Assembly (NCBI RefSeq): GCF_009617585.1
Contig: NZ_WIXI01000039.1
Coordinates: forward strand, 124,001 to 188,000
Reading direction: 5' to 3'
From: Endobacterium cereale
Lineage (GTDB): Bacteria; Pseudomonadota; Alphaproteobacteria; Rhizobiales; Rhizobiaceae
Length of the DNA stretch: 64,000 nucleotides
Part shown: positions 9,601 through 17,172 of the stretch, piece by piece
How the letters are laid out: each line of letters begins with the position of its first letter
How positions within the stretch are numbered: the stretch's first letter is position 1
Position numbers and translations under genes: made by a program
The notes under the pieces: model-generated
What the model was told of the DNA's origin: nothing
Database searches by the model: none
The model's input: the letters and a program-made list of their open reading frames with translations, nothing else

Positions 9601-9772
9601 AAAAAGAGATAGGTATTGCAAAACTAAAAATTGAGCTTACATATTGTTTATCGACCAATGCTTGTGACGTCGTTCCAGAGCTTATGCTCCCGTTGGATTT
9701 CCTCTCAAATAATCGATCTAGTCCCGCAAGGCATCGCGGGAACCACAACGATTGCTTTGAAAGGAAATCGTT
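9601..9772 (+). promoter_or_regulatory. AT-rich leader of the cold-shock gene
   Basis: The 170 bases before the cold-shock gene are markedly A/T-rich and hold a TCCCGC...GCGGGA hairpin at 9722-9741. A long structured 5' leader is typical of cspA-type mRNAs. AAAGGAAA at 9760-9767 is the ribosome site. The transcription start cannot be placed from sequence alone. Confidence 0.45.
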
Positions 9773-9982
9773 ATGAACACTGGTACTGTAAAGTGGTTTA
9801 ACTCCACCAAAGGCTTCGGCTTCATTCAACCTGACAATGGCAGCACGGATGTCTTCGTGCACGTGTCTGCCGTAGAGCGCGCCGGCATGCGTTCGCTCTC
9901 GGATGGTCAGAAGATCACTTATGACATCGTCTAGGATCGCAAGTCCGGCAAGAACTCTGCCGACAACCTTCAGGCGGCGTAA
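9773..9982 (+). pseudogene. cspA: Cold-shock protein CspA with internal amber stop
   Basis: Reads [18 protein letters not shown]...[13 protein letters not shown], an unmistakable OB-fold cold-shock protein with RNP1 (KGFGFI) and RNP2 (VFVHVS). At codon 54 there is TAG (9932-9934) where the family has a glutamine or charged residue. The same frame then continues DRKSGKNSADNLQAA to TAA at 9982, giving the normal length of 69. A single base change (for example CAG to TAG) explains this. The 53-residue product lacks the last beta strand and is probably unstable. A good terminator follows. Confidence 0.8.
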
Positions 9983-10042
9983 TAAGGTCATTCGCACCGC
10001 TGACCACGGATGTACTGGCAGCAAAGCTGAATGACTGTGAGA

Positions 10043-10072
10043 GGTCGGGTTCATGCCCGGCCTTTTGTTTTT
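10043..10072 (+). terminator. Rho-independent terminator after cspA
   Basis: GGTCGGG, a 6-base loop, then CCCGGCC (one G-T pair) followed by TTTTGTTTTT: a textbook intrinsic terminator. Confidence 0.8.
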
Positions 10073-10276
10073 CCCGCCACAGAGATTGGCAATTTAATCT
10101 CCGAAGCGTCCGCAAGGACGGGTCTGTTTTCGACCGCTCGTTGGCTTAAGCGGTGTGGCAGCCAAAAATGACAATAGCCTGCTCAAACGGCGAGGCAGGC
10201 ATGTGGCAGAAATAGTCGCCGTGTCATAGGTATCGCTGTGTTTCCCATGGCTTCACCCAACCGAGAGGAGGACGCG

Positions 10277-10480
10277 ATGTCTTCCAACGAGTATTCCGGT
10301 TACGTTTCACAAAATCTGGCTCGTTCCAGTACGTTCGGATATCATGAGCAAGCGGCCCTTGGCGCGCTTCTCAAAACTGCGGTCACCGGCGACGCTACGC
10401 GAAATCTGCCCTTGGCGGCGATGAGAGCCTTTCCAAATTTCGGCGTCGATGGAAAAATACGCGTGCTGACCACCATTTAG
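10277..10480 (+). CDS. Small hypothetical protein (67 aa)
   Basis: A 67-residue protein starting MSSNEYSGYVSQNLARSS, initiated at ATG 10277 behind a strong AGAGGAGGACGC ribosome site. I do not recognise the family. It contains one alanine/leucine-rich amphipathic stretch (EQAALGALLKTAV) and no signal peptide. Its initiation region (GAGGACGCGATGTCTTCCAA) is the same, but for one base, as that of the small gene at 1909, although the proteins diverge after four residues. First of a run of five short same-strand genes. Confidence 0.45.
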   Translation: MSSNEYSGYVSQNLARSSTFGYHEQAALGALLKTAVTGDATRNLPLAAMRAFPNFGVDGKIRVLTTI

Positions 10481-10585
10481 AGCACGACATTCCTCCCGCT
10501 TTAGCAAGTCCGCTTCGAGACAAACGCCGACCCAGATCCCGGCTCAAACAGCGCCGACAATTGTCGGGCGCCAGAGGATAAACCC

Positions 10586-10723
10586 ATGGCCAAAGGCCAA
10601 ACGCGTAGCAACCGCGAGATCCGTAAACCGAAAAAAGACAAATCCGCAACAGCGGCACCCGCGCCATCTGGCTCGCAGGTCAAGCTCACCGGCGGCCACA
10701 CGGCGAGTGTCAGTAAGAAATAG
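10586..10723 (+). CDS. Very small conserved basic protein (45 aa)
   Basis: A 45-residue lysine/arginine-rich protein beginning MAKGQTRSNREIRKPKKDK. This N-terminal pattern (MAKGQ.RSN.E.RKPKK.K) is one I associate with tiny conserved proteins of rhizobia and relatives of unknown role. The C-terminal half is Ala/Pro/Ser/Gly rich and probably disordered. Such a charge pattern suggests nucleic-acid or ribosome association, but that is inference. ATG at 10586; no strong Shine-Dalgarno is visible (GAGGATAAACCC upstream). Confidence 0.6.
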   Translation: MAKGQTRSNREIRKPKKDKSATAAPAPSGSQVKLTGGHTASVSKK

Positions 10724-10788
10724 CTGGGGGCTGTCACCCCCAATATCATCGCAAGGGCGCGATACCGTGCTCATTCTTCGAGGACACA

Positions 10789-10992
10789 ATGATAAACTAC
10801 ACCACCCGAAAATGCGCGGAGGCGCTATTTCGCGCACCTGTCGCCGAAGTTGGTTCCAGTGCCGAAAAGCTCTCGAACCTTCGAAAACGGATGCAACTGC
10901 GGAAGCGCGAAGTGCGCGACAGCGAACGAACCGTCCGAGATGCCGCCCGTCGCCTCCGTCACCCTGTCGCAACCGCGAGGGCGCAAATGTGA
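10789..10992 (+). CDS. Small hypothetical basic protein (67 aa)
   Basis: A 67-residue, arginine-rich, probably helical protein (LSNLRKRMQLRKREVRDSER). ATG at 10789 follows GAGGACAC at a suitable distance. I do not recognise a family; a coiled-coil-like heptad tendency is visible in residues 25-58. Its stop overlaps the start of the next gene (ATGTGA), suggesting coupled translation. Confidence 0.45.
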   Translation: MINYTTRKCAEALFRAPVAEVGSSAEKLSNLRKRMQLRKREVRDSERTVRDAARRLRHPVATARAQM

Positions 10993-11234
10993 CCCGGTTC
11001 GATTATTTGGGCGGGGCTGGACTTTACGCTGGCAAGTCGAAAGCTGGAATAAGCGGCCCTCGCTATCGGCGGTTCGAGACAGCTGCCGAAGCCCTCCGTT
11101 TCGCCGTAGAGGACATGCCAAACAGTCAACAACGTGGCTCTATGTTGGAAATTGACGAGGCGCGTTTTGATCAGAACCAGATTCGCGCGCTCTATGACGC
11201 GCCAGGCTACCCACTTTCACGCCGGCTCGCCTGA
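10989..11234 (+). CDS. Conserved hypothetical protein (81 aa)
   Basis: An 81-residue protein starting at GTG 10989, overlapping the previous stop. It matches a short rhizobial family I recognise by pattern: start 'MTRFDyL.GA.LY.GKs', centre 'YRRFeTAAEAlRFAVEdmP', end 'lEIDEaRFd...IraLYda..YPL.Rr'. All of these blocks are present and in order, so the gene appears intact. The function of the family is unknown. No membrane segment or signal peptide. Confidence 0.6.
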   Translation: MTRFDYLGGAGLYAGKSKAGISGPRYRRFETAAEALRFAVEDMPNSQQRGSMLEIDEARFDQNQIRALYDAPGYPLSRRLA

Positions 11235-11386
11235 TTGGCGACAGGTCTGACTTACTCTTGGGACGCCGGCGTAAGCTTTGATCTGCGACGCTCAGAGATC
11301 CGGGATCACCGTCGCGACCAGGCTGGTCCGGTAGGCCTTTACTTTCCGTGTCCTATGAACTGACGGCTGAAAAAGAGGACTACGAC

Positions 11387-11836
11387 ATGACCGATCTACA
11401 AGAATTTGCTTCGAGTTCGAATGGAGACAAGTGGTTCTTTGGAAAGGACGCCGCGACCAGCAGGCTTTTCGTCCTCCACTGGGGGAACGCATCCTCTGGC
11501 GGCCACGAGACAAGATCGTCGGTCGATGCTTTCTTGAACCAGCAGCCCTTCGGTCCCGAGCGTGAGGCACTGGTCGTGTTCCTGAAAAAGAATAAAACAA
11601 GTGAAGACACCGGCATTCGCGAAGATGCTGAGACGCCATCCCTGCGGCTGGCCGAGGAGTACCTGCGCCTCGGCGGGCGTCGGCGAGTGAAAGTCGACGA
11701 CAAAATCGTGAGCACGCGAAAGTGGGACGATGAACCGGCCATGGCATCGTCGTTCTGGAAGGAGCATATCGAGCCTCTGGATGAAAAGCAGCGACGCGAG
11801 GTGAAATTGCATCTCCCATCGATCAGCGATGTCTGA
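11387..11836 (+). CDS. Hypothetical protein (149 aa)
   Basis: A 149-residue protein from ATG 11387 behind AAAGAGGACTACGAC. The N-terminal half (NGDKWFFGKDAATSRLFVLH, then SSGGHETRSSVDAFL) has the look of a small rhizobial family in which such sequences occur alone as about 80-residue proteins. The C-terminal half is charged and unrecognised, so this may be an extended version or a fusion. No catalytic motif or export signal. Last of the run of short genes. Confidence 0.5.
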   Translation: MTDLQEFASSSNGDKWFFGKDAATSRLFVLHWGNASSGGHETRSSVDAFLNQQPFGPEREALVVFLKKNKTSEDTGIREDAETPSLRLAEEYLRLGGRRRVKVDDKIVSTRKWDDEPAMASSFWKEHIEPLDEKQRREVKLHLPSISDV

Positions 11837-12067
11837 TCCGAAGGGCAAGCGGGTCTTGTGATGAGTCCCGGGTCTGGGCAACGAGCAAAGCCGAGCGTGG
11901 TGCACGACGCTGGCGATTGGGACGATTGAGGCGTCGGCACAGTTATCAACGGTGCGCTTCGGGCTGCATGACTGATGCGTTGATGAGCCGGTGCGGCGCG
12001 CGGAATATTTGCCTTTGCCCTGTCTTAGGGGCAGCGGCCTCACCATCAGCTTTCAGGGGCCGTTGCT

Positions 12068-12958
12068 ATGCCGATGCTCAAAATTCATCATTGTACGACT
12101 TACACCTTTCGAGAGAAGGTGTCGCTGTCGCCGCACCGCCTTTTGCTCAGGCCACGTGAAGGCCGCGAGCTCAGGCTGCTGAGCCATGAGATTTCCATTT
12201 TCCCCGAGGCTGAGCTGAGCTGGTCGCACGATGTATTCGGCAATGCGATCGCTTCAGCGACATTCCAGACACCCAGCGACAGCCTTGTTGTGGACAGCAT
12301 GGCAACCGTCGATTTGACGGCATCTGCATGGCCCGTCTTCGACATTGCGGCGTCGGCAATCAACTATCCTTTCCTGTACTCCGACAACGACTGGACTGAC
12401 CTCGGAACGCTGACAGTTCAGCAGTATGAGGACGTCGAGCAGCGACTTGCGACATGGGCGCGCGGCTTCGTCGCGGGAAGGCCAACGGATACGCTGTCCC
12501 TCCTCAAGGATGTCAGCCTTGGTGTTGCTTCCTCTATCTCTTACCAGAGCCGGGATGAGGAAGGCACGCAGGCGCCATTGTTTACTCTTAATCGGGGTTG
12601 GGGCTCCTGCAGAGACTTTGCCGTACTATTTGTGGAGGCGGTGCGCAGTTTGGGCTTCGGCGCCCGGATCGTCTCAGGCTATCTGTTCAATCCGGGCAGC
12701 TCACTCACCGGCTCGACGGACTATGGATCGACGCATGCCTGGGCGGAGGTTTTCGTTTCGGGCGCCGGTTGGATCACATTCGATCCCACGAATCGCAGCA
12801 TGGGCGGCGCCAACCTCATCCCAGTTGCTGTGATCCGCCATATCGCCCAGGCCGTTCCGGTCTCAGGGAGCTTCATGGGTGCGGCAGACGCCTTTCTGTC
12901 AATGGACGTGACCGTAGAAGTCAAAGCAGTCGACCCTGTACAAGCAGCGCGGCTTTGA
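12068..12958 (+). CDS. Transglutaminase-like cysteine protease family protein
   Basis: A 296-residue protein with an N-terminal beta-rich transglutaminase-associated domain (residues 1-85, HHCTTYTFREKVSLSPHRLL) and a papain-like transglutaminase core. The catalytic triad is visible: Cys in RGWGSCRDFAVLF (near residue 180), His in STHAWAEVF (near 223) and Asp in WITFDPTN (near 238). There is no signal peptide, so it is probably cytoplasmic, like most bacterial members, which act as peptidases or amidases rather than cross-linkers. Its neighbours give no clear substrate. Confidence 0.85.
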   Translation: MPMLKIHHCTTYTFREKVSLSPHRLLLRPREGRELRLLSHEISIFPEAELSWSHDVFGNAIASATFQTPSDSLVVDSMATVDLTASAWPVFDIAASAINYPFLYSDNDWTDLGTLTVQQYEDVEQRLATWARGFVAGRPTDTLSLLKDVSLGVASSISYQSRDEEGTQAPLFTLNRGWGSCRDFAVLFVEAVRSLGFGARIVSGYLFNPGSSLTGSTDYGSTHAWAEVFVSGAGWITFDPTNRSMGGANLIPVAVIRHIAQAVPVSGSFMGAADAFLSMDVTVEVKAVDPVQAARL

Positions 12959-13304
12959 CGCTCGTCGAAACGGGCACTCAATGCTCGCGCTCCCAAGTTA
13001 TTCCGCTCTTGAGGCGAATTGAAGAGTTGACCCATCATTGAGTGGCTAACTTCCAGGAGGATATTCAAGTTCGACCAAACGTTTACTCCTCATAGTGGCA
13101 GCAAGCACCGGACGAAAAATGTGTGCTCCCGGACGACAAAATTGAAAAGGATAAACCTGTCGCGGGAAGAGGTGAGGCAGGCCGGCGCGAGGCTAAAGCC
13201 GACGCTCCGCGAAAGTACATTTCGTCTCGGATCGACCATTGCAATCTGCGCGTACATGCGTTCATCGATCTTGCCGAGCTGATTTCACCACACCAGGAGC
13301 CACC
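12959..13304. other. Intergenic region upstream of rpsU
   Basis: No convincing gene is visible in about 345 bases. It presumably holds the rpsU promoter and leader; CACCAGGAGCCACC just before 13305 is the rpsU ribosome site. Confidence 0.35.
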
Positions 13305-13544
13305 ATGCTTATCCTCGTCCGAGACAACAACGTCGACCAAGCCCTGCGCGTCCTCAAGAAGAAGCTGCAGCAGGAGGGCATCGCCCGGGAAATGCGTTTG
13401 CGCGAGCACTTCGAGAAGCCCTCCGAAAAGCGCCCACGAGAAAATGCAGAAGGCATTCGCCGCGCCCGCAAACTCGCTCAGAAAAAGCTTAACAGGGAGT
13501 TGGGTCTAAGTCCTGCGAAGAAGTCAAAACCACGATCTAAATGA
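13305..13544 (+). CDS. rpsU: 30S ribosomal protein S21
   Basis: A 79-residue basic protein with the S21 signature: [20 protein letters not shown], then [19 protein letters not shown] and an Arg/Lys-rich tail. It binds the 30S subunit near the anti-Shine-Dalgarno region and promotes initiation. ATG at 13305 is preceded by CAGGAG. S21 paralogues are common in rhizobia, so this may be an additional copy rather than the only one. It appears intact. Confidence 0.9.
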   Translation: MLILVRDNNVDQALRVLKKKLQQEGIAREMRLREHFEKPSEKRPRENAEGIRRARKLAQKKLNRELGLSPAKKSKPRSK

Positions 13545-13616
13545 TCGTCGCCTGATTTCGTAAGGCCGTTCACCCCGGCCAGCCAATGCTTCGCCATGTC
13601 AATCCAGTGATAGACA

Positions 13617-13903
13617 ATGAACCCGCATCACTCCCTATCCGAACGCTCCGAACTCTCCGGCCGCTACACTGACAACGGTATCACCATCGTTGTGGAAATT
13701 TTCCACCCTGAGGCGCGGATGATTGGCGGATGGAAGTGACCAACACGGCGCGGCGCCAATTGCGGTCATTGCCGATCGCTTTGACTTGTGAGCATGTCCG
13801 CTCAAAAGCCCTCCTCGCACCCTCGGCATTCGCACCGCCGCAAAAGCCGCGCGGCCGCCCACCGAAAAATCCTCAATTCGCCTTGGCATCCACGTCGGCA
13901 TAA
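13617..13903 (+). pseudogene. Small rhizobial hypothetical protein with frameshift(s)
   Basis: From ATG 13617 the frame reads SELSGRYTDNGITIVVEIFH and then fails. The neighbouring frame continues GADDWRMEVTN, the expected next block of a short rhizobial family (pattern 'G.YT..gitv.VeI.rp.gsdedWrmEV'). After that the sequence can be followed in either of two frames: one gives HGAAPIAVIADRFDL and stops at 13791; the other ends in an RGRPPKN AT-hook-like tail at 13903. At least one indel, probably two, has broken the gene. Function unknown. Confidence 0.5.
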
Positions 13904-13905
13904 GT

Positions 13906-14106
13906 GGGGAGTTTTACTTCCGCACCTCTCCATTGGGAAAAATTCACGCGGCATTGACACCTGCTGTCGTTCTTGAACGAAAAGGGTTCGGGTCGAAACT
14001 AATCCGTATGGGGCTGGTTGGAACAGGAGGCGTCGACGCTAGTTATATCCAATCAGGCATCGAAGCCGAATTCCACGCACCGATCGCTCAGGTGCAAACG
14101 TCCTAG
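13906..14106 (+). pseudogene. C-terminal fragment of an HWE sensor histidine kinase
   Basis: An open stretch ending in TAG at 14104-14106 reads TPAVVLERKGFGSKLIRMGL and VDASYIQSGIEAEFHAPIAQ. This is the final ATP-binding G2-type region of HWE/HisKA_2 kinases ('.GFGs.LI...l...g...y...G....i..Pl'). Everything before it, including the phosphorylated histidine, is missing. It ends 18 bases before a response-regulator gene, so the pair was probably a two-component unit whose kinase was lost by deletion. Confidence 0.6.
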
Positions 14107-14124
14107 AGCGAACGGAGTGTCCCT

Positions 14125-14484
14125 ATGCCCCCTGTTATCGTTCTCGTCGTTGAAGACGAGCCGCTTTTGCGCATCGCTGCCATCGACATGGTGGAATCCG
14201 CTGGGTTTGAGGCGGTCGAAGCCGCCGACGCCACTCAGGCGGTGGAAATCCTGCAAAGCCGCATGGATATTTGCATTGTATTCACCGATATCGATATGCC
14301 GCGCGGCATCGACGGATTGCGCCTCGCGGCCCTCATACGGGATCGTTGGCCGCCAATCCATGTGATCATCACGTCCGGCCACACGAAGCCACCGCAGGGC
14401 AGCTTGCCGTCGGACATGGTGTTCTTCTCAAAGCCGTATCGCGAGACCGACGTGATCGCAACGATGACGCAGATGGCTGCTTAG
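14125..14484 (+). CDS. Single-domain response regulator
   Basis: A 119-residue stand-alone CheY-like receiver: acidic pocket V-V-E-D-E-P, phospho-acceptor aspartate in IVFTDIDMP (near residue 54), Thr/Ser in VIITSGH and lysine in FFSKPYRE. There is no output domain, so it works by phosphotransfer or protein contact, as many partners of HWE kinases do. Its upstream kinase is reduced to a C-terminal fragment. It is similar to the receiver at 29156-29527 (shared FTDIDMP, RDRWPP, TSGH and FFSKPY), suggesting duplication of a kinase/receiver module. Intact. Confidence 0.85.
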   Translation: MPPVIVLVVEDEPLLRIAAIDMVESAGFEAVEAADATQAVEILQSRMDICIVFTDIDMPRGIDGLRLAALIRDRWPPIHVIITSGHTKPPQGSLPSDMVFFSKPYRETDVIATMTQMAA

Positions 14485-14642
14485 ACTCTTAAATGTTGGG
14501 TGCTGAACCTTCGACGCCCATAGAAGTAGAAGAAGAAGGCTGCGTTCGACGGCTTTTTCCGGGCGGACGGCTCCCCGCCCAGACATCCCGTGCCAAACAC
14601 TGGGGGACTGAACAAAGAGGGCTGCTAAGTTCGTACGATTTG

Positions 14643-15020
14643 TTATTCAACAGAGAATGAAAATGCGCACTCGACTCCGTTCATCCGGGCAATGCGGTTT
14701 TGGAAGAAGGAAAGAGCGAAGGTCTCCCCATCCGTTGTCTTGAAAGCTCTCTCACTTGGAAAGCGATCCAACTTAGGAAGGTATCCTAACTGAGAGGTTG
14801 TCTGAATTTCAGCTCCGCAATTTTCATTGTTCCCGCGAAACTCAAACCGTATCGAACCGGCATCTGACGCTGTGATTGCGTAAATCACTCGGTCACCCTT
14901 CAGGGACGAACCCCGGAAGGCATGCACAACCCCGTCGGTCTGCGTCACATGTATGGCTGGATCTTTTGCTACAACAGGCGACGCGGTCGCCAAAATAGCA
15001 AGGAGTGCAGAAATGCGCAT
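14643..15020 (-). CDS. Exported hypothetical protein (125 aa)
   Basis: A 125-residue protein with a clear N-terminal signal peptide (MRISALLAILATASPVVAKD; likely cleavage after the A-x-A-like V-V-A). The mature part is small and hydrophilic with two cysteines (NENCGAEI and NGVECAFSF) that could form a disulfide in the periplasm. I do not recognise the family. ATG at 15020 follows ACGGAG. An IS66-type terminus begins only about 43 bases upstream of its start, so its native promoter may have been displaced. Confidence 0.6.
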   Translation of the reverse strand: MRISALLAILATASPVVAKDPAIHVTQTDGVVHAFRGSSLKGDRVIYAITASDAGSIRFEFRGNNENCGAEIQTTSQLGYLPKLDRFPSERAFKTTDGETFALSFFQNRIARMNGVECAFSFSVE

Positions 15021-15062
15021 GAAAATCTCCGTAAAAAGGATCATTCCCACAGTCGTTGCGGG

Positions 15063-15392
15063 GTAAGCGCGAATTTCTCCGCACCTTCTGCAATTGATTG
15101 AGCTTTGGCATGTGGTGTCCACTTAAAAAGAGGTGGACACCAAGTTATGGATGAAGGTCAAAAGCTCGCGGTACGGCTGGTCGGTCGGAATGGAAGACGC
15201 CGCTTCGATCAAGGGTCGAAGGATCGCCTTGTTGCTGCCTGCCTTGAGCCCGGCGCATCGGTATCGAAACTAGCGCGAGAACATGGGGTCAATGCGAACC
15301 TCGTTTGGAAATGGATCAGGAAGCACACCCAGACCTATCCATTATCGCCGTCTTCGATATCTGCGTTTGTCCCCGTTCAGGTCGCCGCTCCC
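15063..15392 (+). mobile_element. IS66-family insertion sequence remnant (left end)
   Basis: GTAAGCGC at 15063 matches the conserved terminal sequence of IS66-family elements, and a TnpA gene of that family follows at 15147. An inverted repeat GGTGTCCAC/GTGGACACC at 15114-15141 lies between them. The element is cut at 15392 by the tni transposon. No IS66 sequence (TnpB, TnpC or the right end) appears on the far side, so the rest has been deleted. Confidence 0.55.
15147..15392 (+). pseudogene. tnpA: IS66 TnpA (accessory orf), truncated by transposon
   Basis: MDEGQKLAVRLVGRNGRRRF, followed by a helix-turn-helix (ASVSKLAREHGVNANLVWKW), is the TnpA-type accessory protein of IS66 elements, which supports TnpC-mediated transposition. 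The reading continues to FVPVQVAAP and then runs into transposon sequence at 15393, losing the C-terminal third. The intact gene would encode roughly 130-140 residues. Confidence 0.7.
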
Positions 15393-15520
15393 TGTCGTTT
15401 TGCATTTAACCATGAGATTCCGCGCCTAACAGTTTCAAAAAGATAGCCGGGCACTTAATTTGAGACCTGGCACTTAACTTGAGATTCCATCTTGGATTTT
15501 GGCACTTAATGTGAGATTCA
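15393..15520 (+). repeat. Left end of tni element: terminal repeat plus transposase-binding repeats
   Basis: Four related motifs lie in direct order: GCATTTAACCATGAGATT in the terminal repeat, then GCACTTAATTTGAGACC, GGCACTTAACTTGAGATTCC and GGCACTTAATGTGAGATTC. The last lies about 30 bases before tniA, so transposase binding may also repress its own promoter (inference). Confidence 0.7.
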
Positions 15521-15549
15521 TTTGTCGACACAATCGACGGTGTTTCTGC

Positions 15550-17166
15550 ATGGCTGATCCATTCCCTGATGAGGTTGACGAAGCGCTTTGGGATGAGGCG
15601 TGTCGACGAGCCGAGGCTATCCGAAGATTTCTGATACATCGATCAGGCAAAGTTGCAGCCGGGGATATGGCGCTTCTGGCTTCCGAACTGGAAGTCAGTC
15701 GGGCAACTGCATTCCGTCTTACCAAGCTATTTCGAGCTGGAGGAACGGTAATGTCGCTCGTGGAACGCAAACCCGGCCGGCCTGACGGCCGCAGGATGCT
15801 CGACGACAAGCGAGAGGAAATCATCCGCGCCACGATCAATCGGTATTATCTGACGAAAAACCGCCCAGGTATCTCTCAACTGGTTCGAGATATCCAAACG
15901 AACTGCGTCTCGGCTGGGCTAAAACCGCCCCATCGCCGGACGATCGAAACTCGTCTTGAGGACATCGACATTCACAAACGCGCGAAACGACGAGGCGAAG
16001 CCGAAATTGTAAAGCGGACAACGGCCGTGCCGGGAGGGCTTACCGCCTCGCGCCCACTCCAGATCGTCCAAGTCGACCATACGAAAGCAGATATCTTCGT
16101 TGTCGACGAGGAGACGCGTCTACCCATCGGAAGGCCTTGGCTAACTCTGGCAATGGATGTCTGCAGTCGGATGGTGACAGGGTTCCACCTCACAATGGAC
16201 GCGCCCTCCCGACTTTCGACCAGTTTGTGCTTGCTACATTCCGTCTTTGACAAATCGCCTTGGTTGAGAGAGCGCGAGATCACTGAGCCGTGGCCGGTCG
16301 CTGGCCTCCCTGAGACGTTACATGTCGACAACGGCAGCGACTTCAGGAGCCGCGCGTTTAAGAGGGGGTGCGACGATGCTGGCGTAGCGATCGACTGGCG
16401 ACCACCTGGTGAACCGCGCTTCGGCGGACATATCGAGCGGCTGATCGGCACCCAAATGGGAAGGATCCACTTGCTACCCGGTACTACTTTCAGCAATTCA
16501 CAGGAGCTTGGCGAATACGATTCGAAGCGACATTCGGCGCTGACACTCCGCGAACTCGAGCGATACATCGCCCTCGACATTGTCGGCAACTACCATCACT
16601 CAATCCACCGCACTTTGGGGCGCCCGCCCATCGCGGTGTGGCGTGAGTACGAGGGTGAAATTCCGCTCCGCTTGCCGCAGGACCGAATGCGATTTTGTCT
16701 GACGTTCCTACCTGAGCAGGAGCGTACATTACAGCCAACCGGGATCCATCTTTTTGGAATGCGCTATTGGTCGGCAGCCCTGAGTGCCGACCTCGGGGCT
16801 GCAAATCGCCGGCTTGTCGTCAAATACGACCCAAGGGATATGTCTCGTGTCTTCGTGCGGCGACCAGCGGGCAGCTTCGTGGAAGCACGTTACGCCGATC
16901 TCACCCTGGCTTCGGTAACGCTGCACGAAGCATTGGCTGCGAGGCGTACCCTGCTGGCGAAAGGGCGACGAGAGGTCAACACCCGCACGATCGTTGGTAT
17001 TGCGATCGAACAACGCAAGCTGGTGGATGCGGCGGTGAAGGCGACAGCGACGGTACGACGAGGCCGCGCCGCCAGCTCAAAAACGAAAGTGGATGACAGC
17101 GGTTGGGGCTCGCTTCGGGGTATCGACTCCAGCAAACCTGTGGCTTTCGACGAGGACATGGAGTGA
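15550..17166 (+). CDS. tniA: TniA-type DDE transposase (Mu/rve integrase core)
   Basis: A 538-residue transposase with an N-terminal helix-turn-helix region (SELEVSRATAFRLTKLF), an integrase catalytic core and a C-terminal Mu-type beta domain. The DDE residues are visible: Asp in QVDHTKADIF (near residue 175), Asp in LHVDNGSDFRS (near 258) and Glu in GGHIERLIGT (near 295). ATG at 15550 is preferred over upstream TTG codons that lie inside the end repeats. It catalyses strand transfer together with the TniB ATPase. The gene is intact, so the element may be active. Confidence 0.85.
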   Translation: MADPFPDEVDEALWDEACRRAEAIRRFLIHRSGKVAAGDMALLASELEVSRATAFRLTKLFRAGGTVMSLVERKPGRPDGRRMLDDKREEIIRATINRYYLTKNRPGISQLVRDIQTNCVSAGLKPPHRRTIETRLEDIDIHKRAKRRGEAEIVKRTTAVPGGLTASRPLQIVQVDHTKADIFVVDEETRLPIGRPWLTLAMDVCSRMVTGFHLTMDAPSRLSTSLCLLHSVFDKSPWLREREITEPWPVAGLPETLHVDNGSDFRSRAFKRGCDDAGVAIDWRPPGEPRFGGHIERLIGTQMGRIHLLPGTTFSNSQELGEYDSKRHSALTLRELERYIALDIVGNYHHSIHRTLGRPPIAVWREYEGEIPLRLPQDRMRFCLTFLPEQERTLQPTGIHLFGMRYWSAALSADLGAANRRLVVKYDPRDMSRVFVRRPAGSFVEARYADLTLASVTLHEALAARRTLLAKGRREVNTRTIVGIAIEQRKLVDAAVKATATVRRGRAASSKTKVDDSGWGSLRGIDSSKPVAFDEDME

Positions 17167-17172
17167 GCTGGC

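Noticed and set aside
14561-14580. GGGCGG...CCGCCC hairpin after the response regulator
   Set aside because: The stem is short and lacks a T-run; too weak to call a terminator.
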